Shown in pieces: positions 26,672-34,747 of a DNA stretch of 64,000 nucleotides (positions within the stretch are counted from its first letter, which is position 1; the number at the start of each line of letters is the position of its first letter). The translations under genes and the position numbers were made by a program. This stretch comes from Planctomycetota bacterium (GTDB lineage: Bacteria > Planctomycetota > UBA1135 > UBA2386). The stretch lies in contig JANQJF010000058.1 in NCBI GenBank assembly GCA_028281765.1, positions 1 to 64,000 of the forward strand. The letters are read 5' to 3'. The notes beneath the pieces are model-generated. The model worked only from the letters and a program-made list of their open reading frames with translations, was not told the DNA's origin and did no database searches.

Positions 26672-28240
26672 CTACTCCCACTCGATCGTCGCGGGCGGCT
26701 TGCTGGAGATGTCCAGGCAGACCCGGTTGAGGCCACGGACCTCGTTGATGATCCGGTTGCTGATGATCCGAAGCACCTCGGTCGGCAGCAGCTCCCAGTC
26801 GGCGGTCATCGCGTCGTCACTCGACACGATGCGGATCACGCACGCGTTCTCGTAGGTGCGTTGGTCGCCCATCACGCCGACCGACTGCACGGGGAGCAGC
26901 ACGGCGAAGTACTGCCACAGGTTCTCCTGCAGCCCACGCGACTCGATCTCGTGGCGGACGATCGCGTCGGCCGCACGGAGCGGCTCGAGCTTCGTCGTGT
27001 TCACCTCACCGAGACAACGCACGGCGAGACCCGGCCCCGGGAACGGCTGCCGATCGACGAGGCTCGACGGCAGGCCGAGCTCGCGACCGATCGCACGCAC
27101 CTCGTCCTTGAACAGGTCCCGCAGCGGCTCGACGAGGTCGAGTTCGAGATCCTCGGGGAGCCCGCCGACGTTGTGGTGACTCTTGATCGTCGCGGTCGCG
27201 CCGCCGTGCGCGGCGACGGACTCGATCACGTCCGGGTAGAGCGTGCCCTGCCCGAGGAAGTGCGCGCTCGTGTAGCCCTTCGCGCACTCGCGGAACACTT
27301 CGACGAACTCGTGGCCGATCCGCTTGCGCTTGACCTCGGGATCCTCGACGCCGGCGAGCTGCGTCAGGAACCGCTCGCTCGCGTCGACGACGTGCACGTC
27401 CATGTGGTAGTCGTCGCGGAACAGCGACTCGACGCCCTCGCGTTCGCCCTGCCGCAGCAAGCCGTTGTCGACGAACACACAGTGCAGACGGTCCCCGATC
27501 GCGCGGTGGATCAGCACGGCCGCAACCGACGAGTCGACGCCGCCGGACAGCCCGAGCACGACCTCGCCCGTGTCGCCGACCTGATCGCGGATCGCCTGCA
27601 CCTTGCGCTCGACGATGTCGCCCGGCTGCCAATCTGCGGAGCAACCGGCGATGCCGAGCACGAAGTTGCGCAGCATCTGCTGCCCTTCTTCAGAGTGCGT
27701 CACCTCCGGATGGAACTGCAGGCCGTAGATGCGCTTCTCGACGTGCGCCGCGGCCGCGACCGGACACGGCCCGCTGCTCGCGATCGACACGAATCCCTCG
27801 GGCAGGTTCGCGACCCTGTCGCCATGCGACATCCACACGGTCGTGCGTGCGTTCACGCCGTCGAACAGGGGACTGTCGCCGCCGTGCTCGATCTCGGTGC
27901 GGCCGTATTCGTGGCCATCGCTCGCCGGCGTCACCTCGCCCCCGAGCGCCTGCGTGAGCCACTGCAGCCCGTAGCAGATCCCGAGCATCGGGATCCCACG
28001 CTTCGCGACGTCGGCGGACAGCACCGGTGCGTCGTTCGCGTAGACCGAGCACGGACCACCGGACAGGATGATCGCGTCGGGCTGCATCGCGTCGAGCATC
28101 AGCTCGGCGCGATCCGGCACGGTGATCCGCGAATAGACACCGAGCTCTCGGACCCGCCGGGCGATCAGCTGGCAGTACTGCGCTCCGAAGTCGACGATCA
28201 GCACTCCGCCCCGCGTCGGCGCGTTCGCTTGCTCACTCAC
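26672..28240 (-). CDS. guaA: GMP synthase (glutamine-hydrolysing)
   Basis: 522 aa, normal length. The N-terminal class-I glutaminase has GICYGLQ with the nucleophile Cys and the later FHPEVTHSEEG His/Glu pair. The ATP-pyrophosphatase domain has the PP-loop LGLSGGVDSSV, then the C-terminal dimerisation domain (RPVQ-like region PVQSVGVMGDQRTYE, ending ISSKPPATIEWE). It converts XMP to GMP. The start codon is GTG at 28240, and its GTGA overlaps the guaB stop by four bases, so guaB and guaA are translationally coupled. Confidence 0.97.
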   Translation of the reverse strand: MSEQANAPTRGGVLIVDFGAQYCQLIARRVRELGVYSRITVPDRAELMLDAMQPDAIILSGGPCSVYANDAPVLSADVAKRGIPMLGICYGLQWLTQALGGEVTPASDGHEYGRTEIEHGGDSPLFDGVNARTTVWMSHGDRVANLPEGFVSIASSGPCPVAAAAHVEKRIYGLQFHPEVTHSEEGQQMLRNFVLGIAGCSADWQPGDIVERKVQAIRDQVGDTGEVVLGLSGGVDSSVAAVLIHRAIGDRLHCVFVDNGLLRQGEREGVESLFRDDYHMDVHVVDASERFLTQLAGVEDPEVKRKRIGHEFVEVFRECAKGYTSAHFLGQGTLYPDVIESVAAHGGATATIKSHHNVGGLPEDLELDLVEPLRDLFKDEVRAIGRELGLPSSLVDRQPFPGPGLAVRCLGEVNTTKLEPLRAADAIVRHEIESRGLQENLWQYFAVLLPVQSVGVMGDQRTYENACVIRIVSSDDAMTADWELLPTEVLRIISNRIINEVRGLNRVCLDISSKPPATIEWE

Positions 28241-29697
28241 TCGCTGTCCCCCGTGTAGTTCGGTGCTTCCTTGGTGATCTGGATGTCGTGGGGATGCGAT
28301 TCGCGCATGCCCGCCGCCGTGACGCGGACGAAGCGCGCCTTCTCGCGGAACTCACCGAGAGTCACCGCGCCGCAGTAGCCCATGCTCGAACGGACGCCAC
28401 CGACGAGCTGGTAGATGTAGCTCGCGAGCGCGCCCTTGGTCGGCACCATGCCCTCGACGCCTTCGGGCACGAACTTCATCGTGTCTCGCACCTCGCCCTG
28501 GCCGTAGCGATCGGCGCTACCCTGGCTCATCGCGCCGATCGAGCCCATGCCGCGCACCGCTTTGAACGTGCGGCCGCGATACAGGATCGTCTCGCCGGGC
28601 GACTCGTCGAGACCCGCGAGTAGGCTGCCGAGCATGACCGTCGATGCGCCGGCCGCGAGAGCCTTCGCGATGTCACCGGAAGAACGGATGCCACCATCGG
28701 CGATGATCGGCACACCGTCCTTGGCCGCCGCCCGCGAGCACTGGTGCACCGCGGTGAACTGCGGCATCCCGACCCCCGTCACGACCCGCGTCGTGCAGAT
28801 CGAACCGGGTCCGATGCCGACCTTGACGGCGTCGGCACCCGCACCGACGAGCGCCTCGGTGGCCTCCGCGGTGCAGACGTTGCCGGCGACGACCGGGATG
28901 TCGTGCGCGCGCTTCACCTCGACGAGCGTGTCGATGACGTTCTTCGTGTGACCGTGCGCCGTGTCGACGATCAGCACGTCGCATCCGGCCTCGACGAGCG
29001 CCGCGGCGCGCTCGAACTCGCGCACGCCCATCGCGGCGCCGACCCGCAGGCGACCGCGCTGGTCGCGCGCGGCCACGGGGTACTCTTCGAGCAGGTTGAT
29101 GTCCTTGATCGTGATCAGGCCCGCGAGGGTCCGATCGTCATGGACGAGGAGAAGCTTCTCGACCTTCTGGGTCTTCAGGATCGCGCGCGCTTCCTCGAGA
29201 GTCGTCTCGGGCGGCGCCGTGATCAGGTGGTCCTTCGTCATGACGTCGCGGACGAGCGTCTCGCGACTGTCGACGAAGCGCAGGTCCCGCCGCGTCAGGA
29301 TCCCGACGACGCGATTCTGCGGATCGACGACCGGCAGGCCGGAGATCCGGCTCGCGGACATCACATCCTTCGCGTCGCCGACGGTCGCATCGGGCTGTAG
29401 CGACACGGGGTCGATGATCACGCCGTTGGCGCTGCGCTTGACGGTGTCGACCTCGGCGACCTGCTGCTGGATCGGCAGGTTCTTGTGGATGATGCCGATG
29501 CCACCCTGCTGCGCGAGCGCGACGGCCATCCGTGCCTCCGTGACCGTGTCCATCGCCGCACTCGCGATCGGGACGTGCAGCGGGACCCCACGGCAGAGCT
29601 CGGTCTCGGTCGAGGCGCCGCTCGGCAGCACGTCGGAGTGCTGCGGAACGAGCAAGACATCGTCGTAGGTCAGGCCTTCGCCGACGAGTTGATCCAA
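28237..29697 (-). CDS. guaB: IMP dehydrogenase
   Basis: 486 aa, normal length with both CBS domains (~95-205) inserted in the TIM barrel. Active-site loop GPGSICTTR carries the catalytic Cys; the flap has RGMGSIGAMSQGSADRYGQ; substrate residues IADGGIRSSGDIAKALAAGA are intact. It oxidises IMP to XMP, the first step to GMP, with guaA next in the operon. The start is TTG at 29697, decided by a good ribosome-binding site: AGGAG at 29705-29709, seven bases upstream. A TTG start on a core biosynthetic gene may keep translation modest. Confidence 0.96.
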   Translation of the reverse strand: MDQLVGEGLTYDDVLLVPQHSDVLPSGASTETELCRGVPLHVPIASAAMDTVTEARMAVALAQQGGIGIIHKNLPIQQQVAEVDTVKRSANGVIIDPVSLQPDATVGDAKDVMSASRISGLPVVDPQNRVVGILTRRDLRFVDSRETLVRDVMTKDHLITAPPETTLEEARAILKTQKVEKLLLVHDDRTLAGLITIKDINLLEEYPVAARDQRGRLRVGAAMGVREFERAAALVEAGCDVLIVDTAHGHTKNVIDTLVEVKRAHDIPVVAGNVCTAEATEALVGAGADAVKVGIGPGSICTTRVVTGVGMPQFTAVHQCSRAAAKDGVPIIADGGIRSSGDIAKALAAGASTVMLGSLLAGLDESPGETILYRGRTFKAVRGMGSIGAMSQGSADRYGQGEVRDTMKFVPEGVEGMVPTKGALASYIYQLVGGVRSSMGYCGAVTLGEFREKARFVRVTAAGMRESHPHDIQITKEAPNYTGDSE

Positions 29698-29727
29698 CGG
29701 CTTTCTCCTGTGGGGGAAAGCTCCATT

Positions 29728-29756
29728 CTTTTATCTAGATGTCGTGCTCGGTCCAA
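29728..29756 (-). promoter_or_regulatory. Possible sigma70-type promoter for guaBA
   Basis: On the minus strand TTGGAC (29756-29751) is followed after 17 bases by TAAAAG (29733-29728), placing a start site near 29721 and a ~24-base leader before the guaB TTG. The -35 box would overlap the base of the hairpin at 29750-29818. The match is partial and the promoter rules of this organism are unknown. Confidence 0.3.
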
Positions 29757-29818
29757 GAGCGGGGGGCGAAATCTTGTGGCGCTTGGCGCCACAAGATGTC
29801 GCCCCCCGCTCTTGGACC
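29750..29818. repeat. 33-bp near-perfect inverted repeat (hairpin) upstream of guaB
   Basis: Arms 29750-29782 and 29786-29818 match at 32 of 33 positions around a 3-base loop, giving a very stable stem on either strand. It lies between the TPR gene that ends at 29980 and guaB, all read on the minus strand. No T-run follows immediately, so simple intrinsic termination is uncertain; a processing or REP-like element is equally possible. Confidence 0.8.
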
Positions 29819-29979
29819 GCCGTGCCCGGGCCCGGGCGAACACAGGCAACCGCTCGCTTCGCTCGCTAGTCAGCTGGTCGCTACGCTCCCTTAGGCAGCG
29901 CGCGCCTGCGGCGCGCTTAGGCAAGTTGGGTGGAGGGGCGAGGGGGACAGGGAGCAAGGGGACAAAGGCGCGCGAGACC
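29819..29979. other. Non-coding stretch with further short palindromes
   Basis: The bases between the big hairpin and the TPR gene hold CCCGGGCCCGGG at 29825-29836, a CGCTCGCTTCGCTCG run, and a GCGCGC...GCGCGC inverted pair near 29897-29916. No open reading frame with coding character is seen. Together with the hairpin this makes ~280 bases of inverted-repeat-rich spacer, unusual in a window where most gaps are shorter. Confidence 0.55.
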
Positions 29980-30849
29980 TCAGTTCCCCGCGACACCCTT
30001 CAACGCCCCGCTGTCCGGATGGTGCCGCAGACCCCGCTGCCACACTTCCTTCGCCTCCGCTTCCTTCCCCTGCTGCTTGTACATGTTCCCCAGCATCAGG
30101 TAGGTCTGGTCGTAACCACCGTGCCCCGCCGCCGGGTTCGCTTCCTGCTGATCCATCAGCGTCTGGAAGTGCGTCACCGCCTCGGCCGGCTTGCCCGTGA
30201 TGGCCGGCCAGAAGGTGTAGCTCACGGCCTTGTTGAAGCGTGCGCGCCAGTGCGACGAGTCGGCCTCGAGGGCTTTGTCGTAAGCGGAGTCCTGGGCGAA
30301 GGCCAATTTCATCTGGTCCATCTGGCTCTCCGCGTGCATCAGCTTCGCGCCGATGGCCTCGCCGTAGTCGGCGTGGGCGTCGGCCGACTCCGGGTTCTCC
30401 TCGGCGCGGCGCTTGAAGGCCTCGACGACCTCGTCGACCTTGCCGGCCTGGGCGATCTTTTCCCAGGCCACCTGGTTCACGTGCGGGTTCACGGTTCCGG
30501 ATTCGACGAGCTCGACGACCATCGCGTCGACGTTGAGGTCCTTCGACGGATCGATGGCGTCGGTCGCGCCAGCGCCGCGGTTCGCGAGGGCCTCGGCGAC
30601 CGCGGCCGCGATGCGGGCGTCGAGGTCGGCGGTGACCGTGGCGCGCTCGGCCGGGGCCGAGGGGCGCGCGGATTTGAGCTCCTGGATCTCCTGTCGCAGG
30701 GCCTCGATCTCGTCCTGCAACGCGGCGGTCGGGTCGGCCGTCGCGGGCGTCAGCTCACTGTCGGCCGGGCTGGAGGTCAATTGGACGACGCCGTAGGCGC
30801 CGACCAGGGACAGGAAGAGAGAGGATGCAATCACGGCTCCGGGGTTCAT
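29980..30849 (-). CDS. Membrane-anchored TPR protein (paralogue of the one at 17.3 kb)
   Basis: 289 aa. Anchor at residues 5-24 (AVIASSLFLSLVGAYGVVQL), coiled coil ~44-60 (LQDEIEALRQEIQELKSA), an Ala-rich linker, then TPR-like helices from ~125 to the end, with LMLGNMYKQQGKEAEAKEVWQRG. The same architecture and closing motif occur in the 17322-18167 protein. The ATG at 30849 has AGGAG six bases upstream. The function is unknown; a periplasmic or cytosolic scaffold anchored in the membrane is the likely form. It is divergent from the methyltransferase across 64 bases. Confidence 0.78.
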   Translation of the reverse strand: MNPGAVIASSLFLSLVGAYGVVQLTSSPADSELTPATADPTAALQDEIEALRQEIQELKSARPSAPAERATVTADLDARIAAAVAEALANRGAGATDAIDPSKDLNVDAMVVELVESGTVNPHVNQVAWEKIAQAGKVDEVVEAFKRRAEENPESADAHADYGEAIGAKLMHAESQMDQMKLAFAQDSAYDKALEADSSHWRARFNKAVSYTFWPAITGKPAEAVTHFQTLMDQQEANPAAGHGGYDQTYLMLGNMYKQQGKEAEAKEVWQRGLRHHPDSGALKGVAGN

Positions 30850-30913
30850 CGTGCTCCTGAGGTTGGAATCGGGCGGCGCGTTCGGTGCTTTCCCGAGGTT
30901 ATTCTGTTCTTCC

Positions 30914-31708
30914 ATGGTTCGCCGAGCCAATCGCCAATATCACGACCGCGTCGCCGGCCGCTACGACCAGGTCTACGACACGCCGTACTGGCGCTTCTAC
31001 CGTGACGTCTCGTGGCGCCACCTCAAGGCGTTCCTCCCCGCACACCGTCCCGTGCACGGCGCCGACTTGGGCTGTGGCACCGGCTGGTTCGGCCTCAAGC
31101 TGCTCAAGGCCGGGTTCGACGTCACGTTCCTCGACCCGAGCGGCAAGATGCTCGCGCGGGCGCAGGACGCCGTCGAGAAGACCGGCACGCGAGGTCGCGA
31201 AACCCGCTTCGTGCACGGTGAGCTCGAAGACATGTCGGAGATCGCCGACGAGTCCCTCGACTTCGCGACCGCGCAGGGCGACCCGCTCTCGTTCTGCGAA
31301 GACCCCGCTCTCGCGCTCCGCGAACTGCGACGGATTCTCAAACCCGAAGGGCACGCGGTCCTGTCCGTGGACAGCCGCGTCGCGGGCGTCCGCAAGCTCG
31401 CCGAGAACAAGAAGCCCGACGCCGCGCTCGACCTGCTCAGGACGGGGCGCACCGAGTGGACCGGCGACGGCGAGCGCTTCGGCATGAAGATGTTCGATCC
31501 GGACGAGCTCGACCGACTGCTCGTCCACGCCGGATTCGAGCCGGTGTCCCGCATCGCCAAGACCTGCGTGGTGCAGCGCTCCAACCAGGCGTGGCTCGAG
31601 GACGCCCAGCAGAGGCGCAAGCTCATGCAGGCCGAAGAATCGGTGCACAAGCTGCCGCAGTACTTCGGGATGGCCGGTCACTTCCAGGTCGCGGCGAAAC
31701 GACGGTGA
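30914..31708 (+). CDS. Class I SAM-dependent methyltransferase
   Basis: 264 aa. Motif I is VHGADLGCGTGWFGLKLLKAG (given here as ADLGCGTGWFG), motif II TFLDPSGKMLARA, with ESLDFATAQGDPLSF at the motif IV position and LRRILKPEGHAVLSVDS as motif V/VI. This is the UbiE/Methyltransf_11 layout, but the substrate cannot be read from sequence; the DLGCGTG core is canonical. The N-terminal lead (RRANRQYHDRVAGRYDQVYDTPYW) is typical of small-molecule methyltransferases. The ATG at 30914 is chosen over an upstream in-frame codon at 30851 because the earlier codons overlap the divergent TPR gene's control region. Confidence 0.88.
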   Translation: MVRRANRQYHDRVAGRYDQVYDTPYWRFYRDVSWRHLKAFLPAHRPVHGADLGCGTGWFGLKLLKAGFDVTFLDPSGKMLARAQDAVEKTGTRGRETRFVHGELEDMSEIADESLDFATAQGDPLSFCEDPALALRELRRILKPEGHAVLSVDSRVAGVRKLAENKKPDAALDLLRTGRTEWTGDGERFGMKMFDPDELDRLLVHAGFEPVSRIAKTCVVQRSNQAWLEDAQQRRKLMQAEESVHKLPQYFGMAGHFQVAAKRR

Positions 31709-31719
31709 CCCTCGTCACC
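31704..31719. terminator. Small hairpin at the convergent ends of the methyltransferase and PH-domain genes
   Basis: GGTGAC (31704-31709), a 4-base loop, then GTCACC (31714-31719). The methyltransferase TGA (31706-31708) and the opposite gene's TGA (31715-31717) occupy equivalent places in the two arms. The stem is only six base pairs and has no T-run, so termination strength would be low. Confidence 0.3.
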
Positions 31720-33256
31720 AGACGAATCGGCTCTCGGCGGCGCGCGCCGCAATCGCGGACTTGAGGCGCTCCGCCTCGCGGCGCGGCAGGTAACTCAGCC
31801 GCGTCGGTGAACCGCCGGCGACGTAGACCACGAGACTGGCCAGGCCGAACAACCGATCGACCGGACCCGCGTCGAGCTGCGCGGCCTGCACCTTGTGCAG
31901 CGGCACGAACGCGCGGTATCGGCCGAGGATTCCCCACCGCAACGCGAAGTAGTCCTCGAGCTCTCGGTAGCCGAGGTTGTGGTACGCGAGGAAGCCGAAC
32001 ATCCACGCGATCGGCACGAGGATCAGCGCGACGAGCGCGATCGGCCCGATCGCGAGCCAGCCGAACGTGACGACGAGCGTGGTCAGCAGCAGCCCTTCCG
32101 CGAAGATCCTGCCGACGACCTTCGGCGAGACCCGCTGGAAATCGAGATCCTGGACGTAGAGATCCGGCAGGAGCCAAGGCACGATCGCCTCCCCCACCGG
32201 ACGCTGCGTGACCGGGGCGATGATGTCGCGTCCGCTGCGCAGCTCCTCCTTGGCGTCCATGCCCGAGCCCGCCGAGTCGGCGCGCACCACGACCATCCCG
32301 AGGAGCCTGCGGAGCAGCGACGCTTCGAGCAGGACCCGCTGGATCCGGCGTTTCGGCAGCGACTGCGAGCGTGTCGTGATCAGACCGAACCGGCGCAGGA
32401 TCACGTCGTCGCGCTGCGTCAGCCGGAAGTCGTGGAACATCACGAAGCTCGCGGCGATCGAAAGCAGCCAGCCCGCGAGCAAGAACAGGAACAGGCCGGC
32501 GGCGAGGATCACGACGAGCACCGGCGGACTCAGCGTGCCAAGCCGCTGCACGAGATCCGAGCCGGTGCCGAACACCACACCGCCGAACCCGAGTTCGTCG
32601 GCGAACTCGAAGATCGCGAACAGACCGACGATGATCGCGCCGACCCGGTTGTTGGTCAGCCCGAGCACCGTCAGCTCGATCGCGCTCGTCGAGAAGATCG
32701 GGATCTCTTCTGGCGGAGGCGCATCCACCTGCACCTGCCCGGAACGCCGACGCAGCGCCAGCAGGACCTCGCGCAGCTGCTCCGCCTCGTAGCGACCGAG
32801 CGAGTCGAGGCTCGCCTCCGCGCCCTTGCCCGACGCCGTCTCGACGGAAACGACGACAAGCCCGGTCATGCGACGCAACAGACTCGACTCGAAGTTCAGG
32901 TCCTGGATGCGATCGACCGGGATCCGTCGCTCCTGCCGATGCAGGATGCCCTCGGTGGTGATCAGCTCGTCCTCGGTCAGGACGTAGCGGAACGTCATGT
33001 AGCGCGCGAGCCAGTAGGCCATGCCGTACACGAACATGACGAGCACGAACCACATCAGCCACGACTGCTGGGCGACGAGCGCCACGGCCAACGGGAGGAT
33101 CGCGTTGCGAAGACCGTCGAGCAGCCGCAAGAACAGCACGCCGGGGTGCAGGTGCCCCGCCGCGACCACGGTCGGTTCGACGGGCGGCGGCGCCGCGGAC
33201 TCGAGGTCGGGCGGAACCGGAGGTCCGACGAACTCCGGCGATTCAGATGACGTCAT
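31715..33256 (-). CDS. Membrane protein with three bacterial PH (bPH2/YdbT-like) domains
   Basis: 513 aa. A Pro-rich N-terminal tail is followed by alternating membrane pairs and bPH2 domains. The PH-like units begin with RYVLTEDELITTEGILHRQERRIPVDRIQDL (in parts: FRYVLTEDELITTEG), FRLTQRDDVILRRFGLITTRSQSLP, and YFALRWGILGRYRAFVPLHKVQ, each after a hydrophobic pair. This matches YdbT of Bacillus and related proteins, which act with YdbS. Function is not firmly known; in Bacillus ydbS/ydbT have been linked to resistance to an antimicrobial peptide. The start overlaps the end of the upstream YdbS-like gene by 14 bases, so they form one operon. Confidence 0.85.
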   Translation of the reverse strand: MTSSESPEFVGPPVPPDLESAAPPPVEPTVVAAGHLHPGVLFLRLLDGLRNAILPLAVALVAQQSWLMWFVLVMFVYGMAYWLARYMTFRYVLTEDELITTEGILHRQERRIPVDRIQDLNFESSLLRRMTGLVVVSVETASGKGAEASLDSLGRYEAEQLREVLLALRRRSGQVQVDAPPPEEIPIFSTSAIELTVLGLTNNRVGAIIVGLFAIFEFADELGFGGVVFGTGSDLVQRLGTLSPPVLVVILAAGLFLFLLAGWLLSIAASFVMFHDFRLTQRDDVILRRFGLITTRSQSLPKRRIQRVLLEASLLRRLLGMVVVRADSAGSGMDAKEELRSGRDIIAPVTQRPVGEAIVPWLLPDLYVQDLDFQRVSPKVVGRIFAEGLLLTTLVVTFGWLAIGPIALVALILVPIAWMFGFLAYHNLGYRELEDYFALRWGILGRYRAFVPLHKVQAAQLDAGPVDRLFGLASLVVYVAGGSPTRLSYLPRREAERLKSAIAARAAESRFVW

Positions 33257-33785
33257 CGCCCCGTGCGATCAGGATCTGATCGCGCAGCTCGTGCGCGCGG
33301 CCGACCGCGACGCCCGGCAGGCGGAACGACGCGGCCTCGGTGCCGGCCGTGAACACGACCAGCGTCGCGAGGCCGAACAGGCGTTCGATCGGCCCACGCG
33401 TCAGGTCGACGTGCTGCATGCGCGAGATCGGGATCGCCTTCTCCGCGTGGAAGATGATGCCGAACCGCATCAGCATGAGCTCCTCGTCGATCGTGAACCG
33501 CCAGCGGCGATACGCGAGGCTCGGCTCGACCACGGACCAGAGGAGCCACACGCTGAACAGCACGCTCCCGGCGAGGAACGCCCAGAACCAGTCGCCGAGC
33601 AGCTCCTCGCGGAACGCCAGGAACACCCCCGCGCCGATCCCGGCGAGGAACAGCATCGAGACGAAGTTCGAGATCAGCCAGTAGGGCACGACCCGGGGGT
33701 CGAGTCGCTCGACTTCGGGGTGCCCCGGGGGGACGGCGGCGACGGGCTCGTCGCCGAGTTCGGGCTGGGTCTCTTGTTCGAACAT
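33243..33785 (-). CDS. Membrane protein with one bacterial PH domain (YdbS-like)
   Basis: 180 aa. Two membrane segments at ~36-57 and ~66-87 are followed by one bPH2 domain (WRFTIDEELMLMRFGIIFHAEKAIPISRMQHVDLT in overlapping parts, e.g. RFTIDEELMLMRFG and IPISRMQHVDL), the hallmark layout of YdbS. It is the partner of the three-domain protein downstream, overlapping it by 14 bases. The ATG at 33785 has no visible ribosome-binding site and lies only eight bases from the T-run of the tRNA-His terminator, so its transcription start must be inside or past that terminator, or depend on readthrough; the message could be leaderless. Confidence 0.85.
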   Translation of the reverse strand: MFEQETQPELGDEPVAAVPPGHPEVERLDPRVVPYWLISNFVSMLFLAGIGAGVFLAFREELLGDWFWAFLAGSVLFSVWLLWSVVEPSLAYRRWRFTIDEELMLMRFGIIFHAEKAIPISRMQHVDLTRGPIERLFGLATLVVFTAGTEAASFRLPGVAVGRAHELRDQILIARGDDVI

Positions 33786-33793
33786 CGCCGGTT

Positions 33794-33824
33794 AAAAAAC
33801 TACGGCCTCCGTCTCCGGAGGCCG
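33794..33824 (-). terminator. Rho-independent terminator after tRNA-His
   Basis: On the minus strand a perfect 9-bp GC-rich stem (33824-33816 with 33811-33803) and a 4-base loop are followed within two bases by six T residues (33799-33794). It lies five bases after the encoded CCA of tRNA-His. Confidence 0.88.
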
Positions 33825-33828
33825 AGAG

Positions 33829-33906
33829 TGGGGTGGATAACCGGACTTGAACCGGCGACCCTCGGTACCACAAACCGATGCTCTAACCAACTGAGCTATA
33901 CCCACC
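33829..33906 (-). tRNA. tRNA-His (GTG)
   Basis: A full cloverleaf is present: acceptor GTGGGTA/TATCCAC with one G-U pair, D arm GCTCAGTTGGTTAGAGC, anticodon stem TCGGT/ACCGA with loop TTGTGGT (anticodon GTG), and T arm with TTCAAGT. An extra G precedes position 1 (at 33906) opposite discriminator C73, the identity element of bacterial tRNA-His, here encoded in the gene. CCA is encoded (33831-33829). Confidence 0.97.
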
Positions 33907-33983
33907 ACAGGGGCGCGGTAGTTTGGCGCGGAAATGGGGTTCGGTCAACCGGGAACTCCCGCGCACGTGCCACCGCCGACACG

Positions 33984-34015
33984 AAAAGGCCGGTCGCGGA
34001 GAACCGCGCCCGGCC
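33984..34015 (-). terminator. Rho-independent terminator after tRNA-Lys
   Basis: On the minus strand a 12-bp stem with one mismatch (34015-34004 with 33999-33988) and a 4-base loop is followed by four T residues (33987-33984). It lies about 20 bases past tRNA-Lys, so tRNA-Lys and tRNA-His appear to be separately terminated. Confidence 0.75.
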
Positions 34016-34034
34016 CTGGTCCCCGAAGGGGATC

Positions 34035-34111
34035 TGGTACCTCCTCAAGGATTCGAACCTTGGACCCACGGATTAAGAATCCGTTGCTCTAACCAACTGA
34101 GCTAAGGAGGC
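34035..34111 (-). tRNA. tRNA-Lys (CTT)
   Basis: Cloverleaf complete: acceptor GCCTCCT/AGGAGGT with G1-U72, D arm GCTCAGTTGGTTAGAGC, anticodon stem ACGGA/TCCGT with loop TTCTTAA (anticodon CTT), T arm CAAGG/CCTTG with TTCGAAT. Discriminator A and an encoded CCA follow (34038-34035). The G1-U72 first pair is slightly unusual. Confidence 0.95.
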
Positions 34112-34216
34112 CTGGGAAGGCGCCAGACACTAGCGCGCGGTCCGGCGATTTCCAACGCGAAACCCTTCGCCGATGATCCGGATTTCCGGCACCCGGCCGC
34201 GCCGCGCGATCGTCTG

Positions 34217-34747
34217 ATGCACATGCAACCCAACGCCTCCGAGAACCCGGAGCCCCGCGTCGACGCGGCCGCCTGGGTCGGGGACCGCCCGACCGAGGTC
34301 TGGCGATTCCTGCGCTACCTCGGCTGCGAACCGCAGCTCGCCGAAGACCTCACGCAGGACACGTTCCTCCGTGCGATCCAACACGAGATCGGATCGCGCG
34401 AGCCGAGCGCCGCGATGTCCTGGCTGCGCACGACAGCGCGCAACCTGTTCGTCGACGAACTGCGCCGCCAGCGCCGTCGGGTCGACCTCGAGCAGCTCGA
34501 CCGCCTCGTCATGGCTTGGGAGTGCGAACCCCGACCGTTCGAGGACATGCTCGAGGCGCTGCACGACTGCCTCGCGACCCTCGGGGAGCGCGAGCGTCAG
34601 GCGCTCGAACTCCGCTACGGCGCGCGCCAGTCGCGGCGCGCGATCGGCAAGGCTCTCGGCCTCCAACTCGGCGGTGTCAAGGCGTTGTTGCAGCGCGCAC
34701 GCCGCCGCCTCAAGGCCTGCATCGAACGGAGGAACGACGATGCGTGA
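34217..34747 (+). CDS. ECF sigma factor
   Basis: 176 aa, normal ECF length. Region 2 spans ~27-80 (GCEPQLAEDLTQDTFLRAI, WLRTTARNLFVDELRRQRRR) and region 4 ~113-168 (LGERERQALELRYGARQSRRAIGKALGLQLGGVKALLQRARRRL). It would direct RNA polymerase to a small set of promoters. The stop overlaps the start of the next gene by eight bases, the usual sigma/anti-sigma coupling. A second ATG two codons in (34223) could also be the start. This is the only ECF factor in the window with a separately encoded partner; the other three are fusions. Confidence 0.92.
   Translation: MHMQPNASENPEPRVDAAAWVGDRPTEVWRFLRYLGCEPQLAEDLTQDTFLRAIQHEIGSREPSAAMSWLRTTARNLFVDELRRQRRRVDLEQLDRLVMAWECEPRPFEDMLEALHDCLATLGERERQALELRYGARQSRRAIGKALGLQLGGVKALLQRARRRLKACIERRNDDA

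Noticed and set aside
29728-29818. Purine riboswitch upstream of guaB
   Set aside because: The region is one long simple stem; the three-way junction and conserved core of purine riboswitches are absent, and the candidate leader is only about 24 bases.
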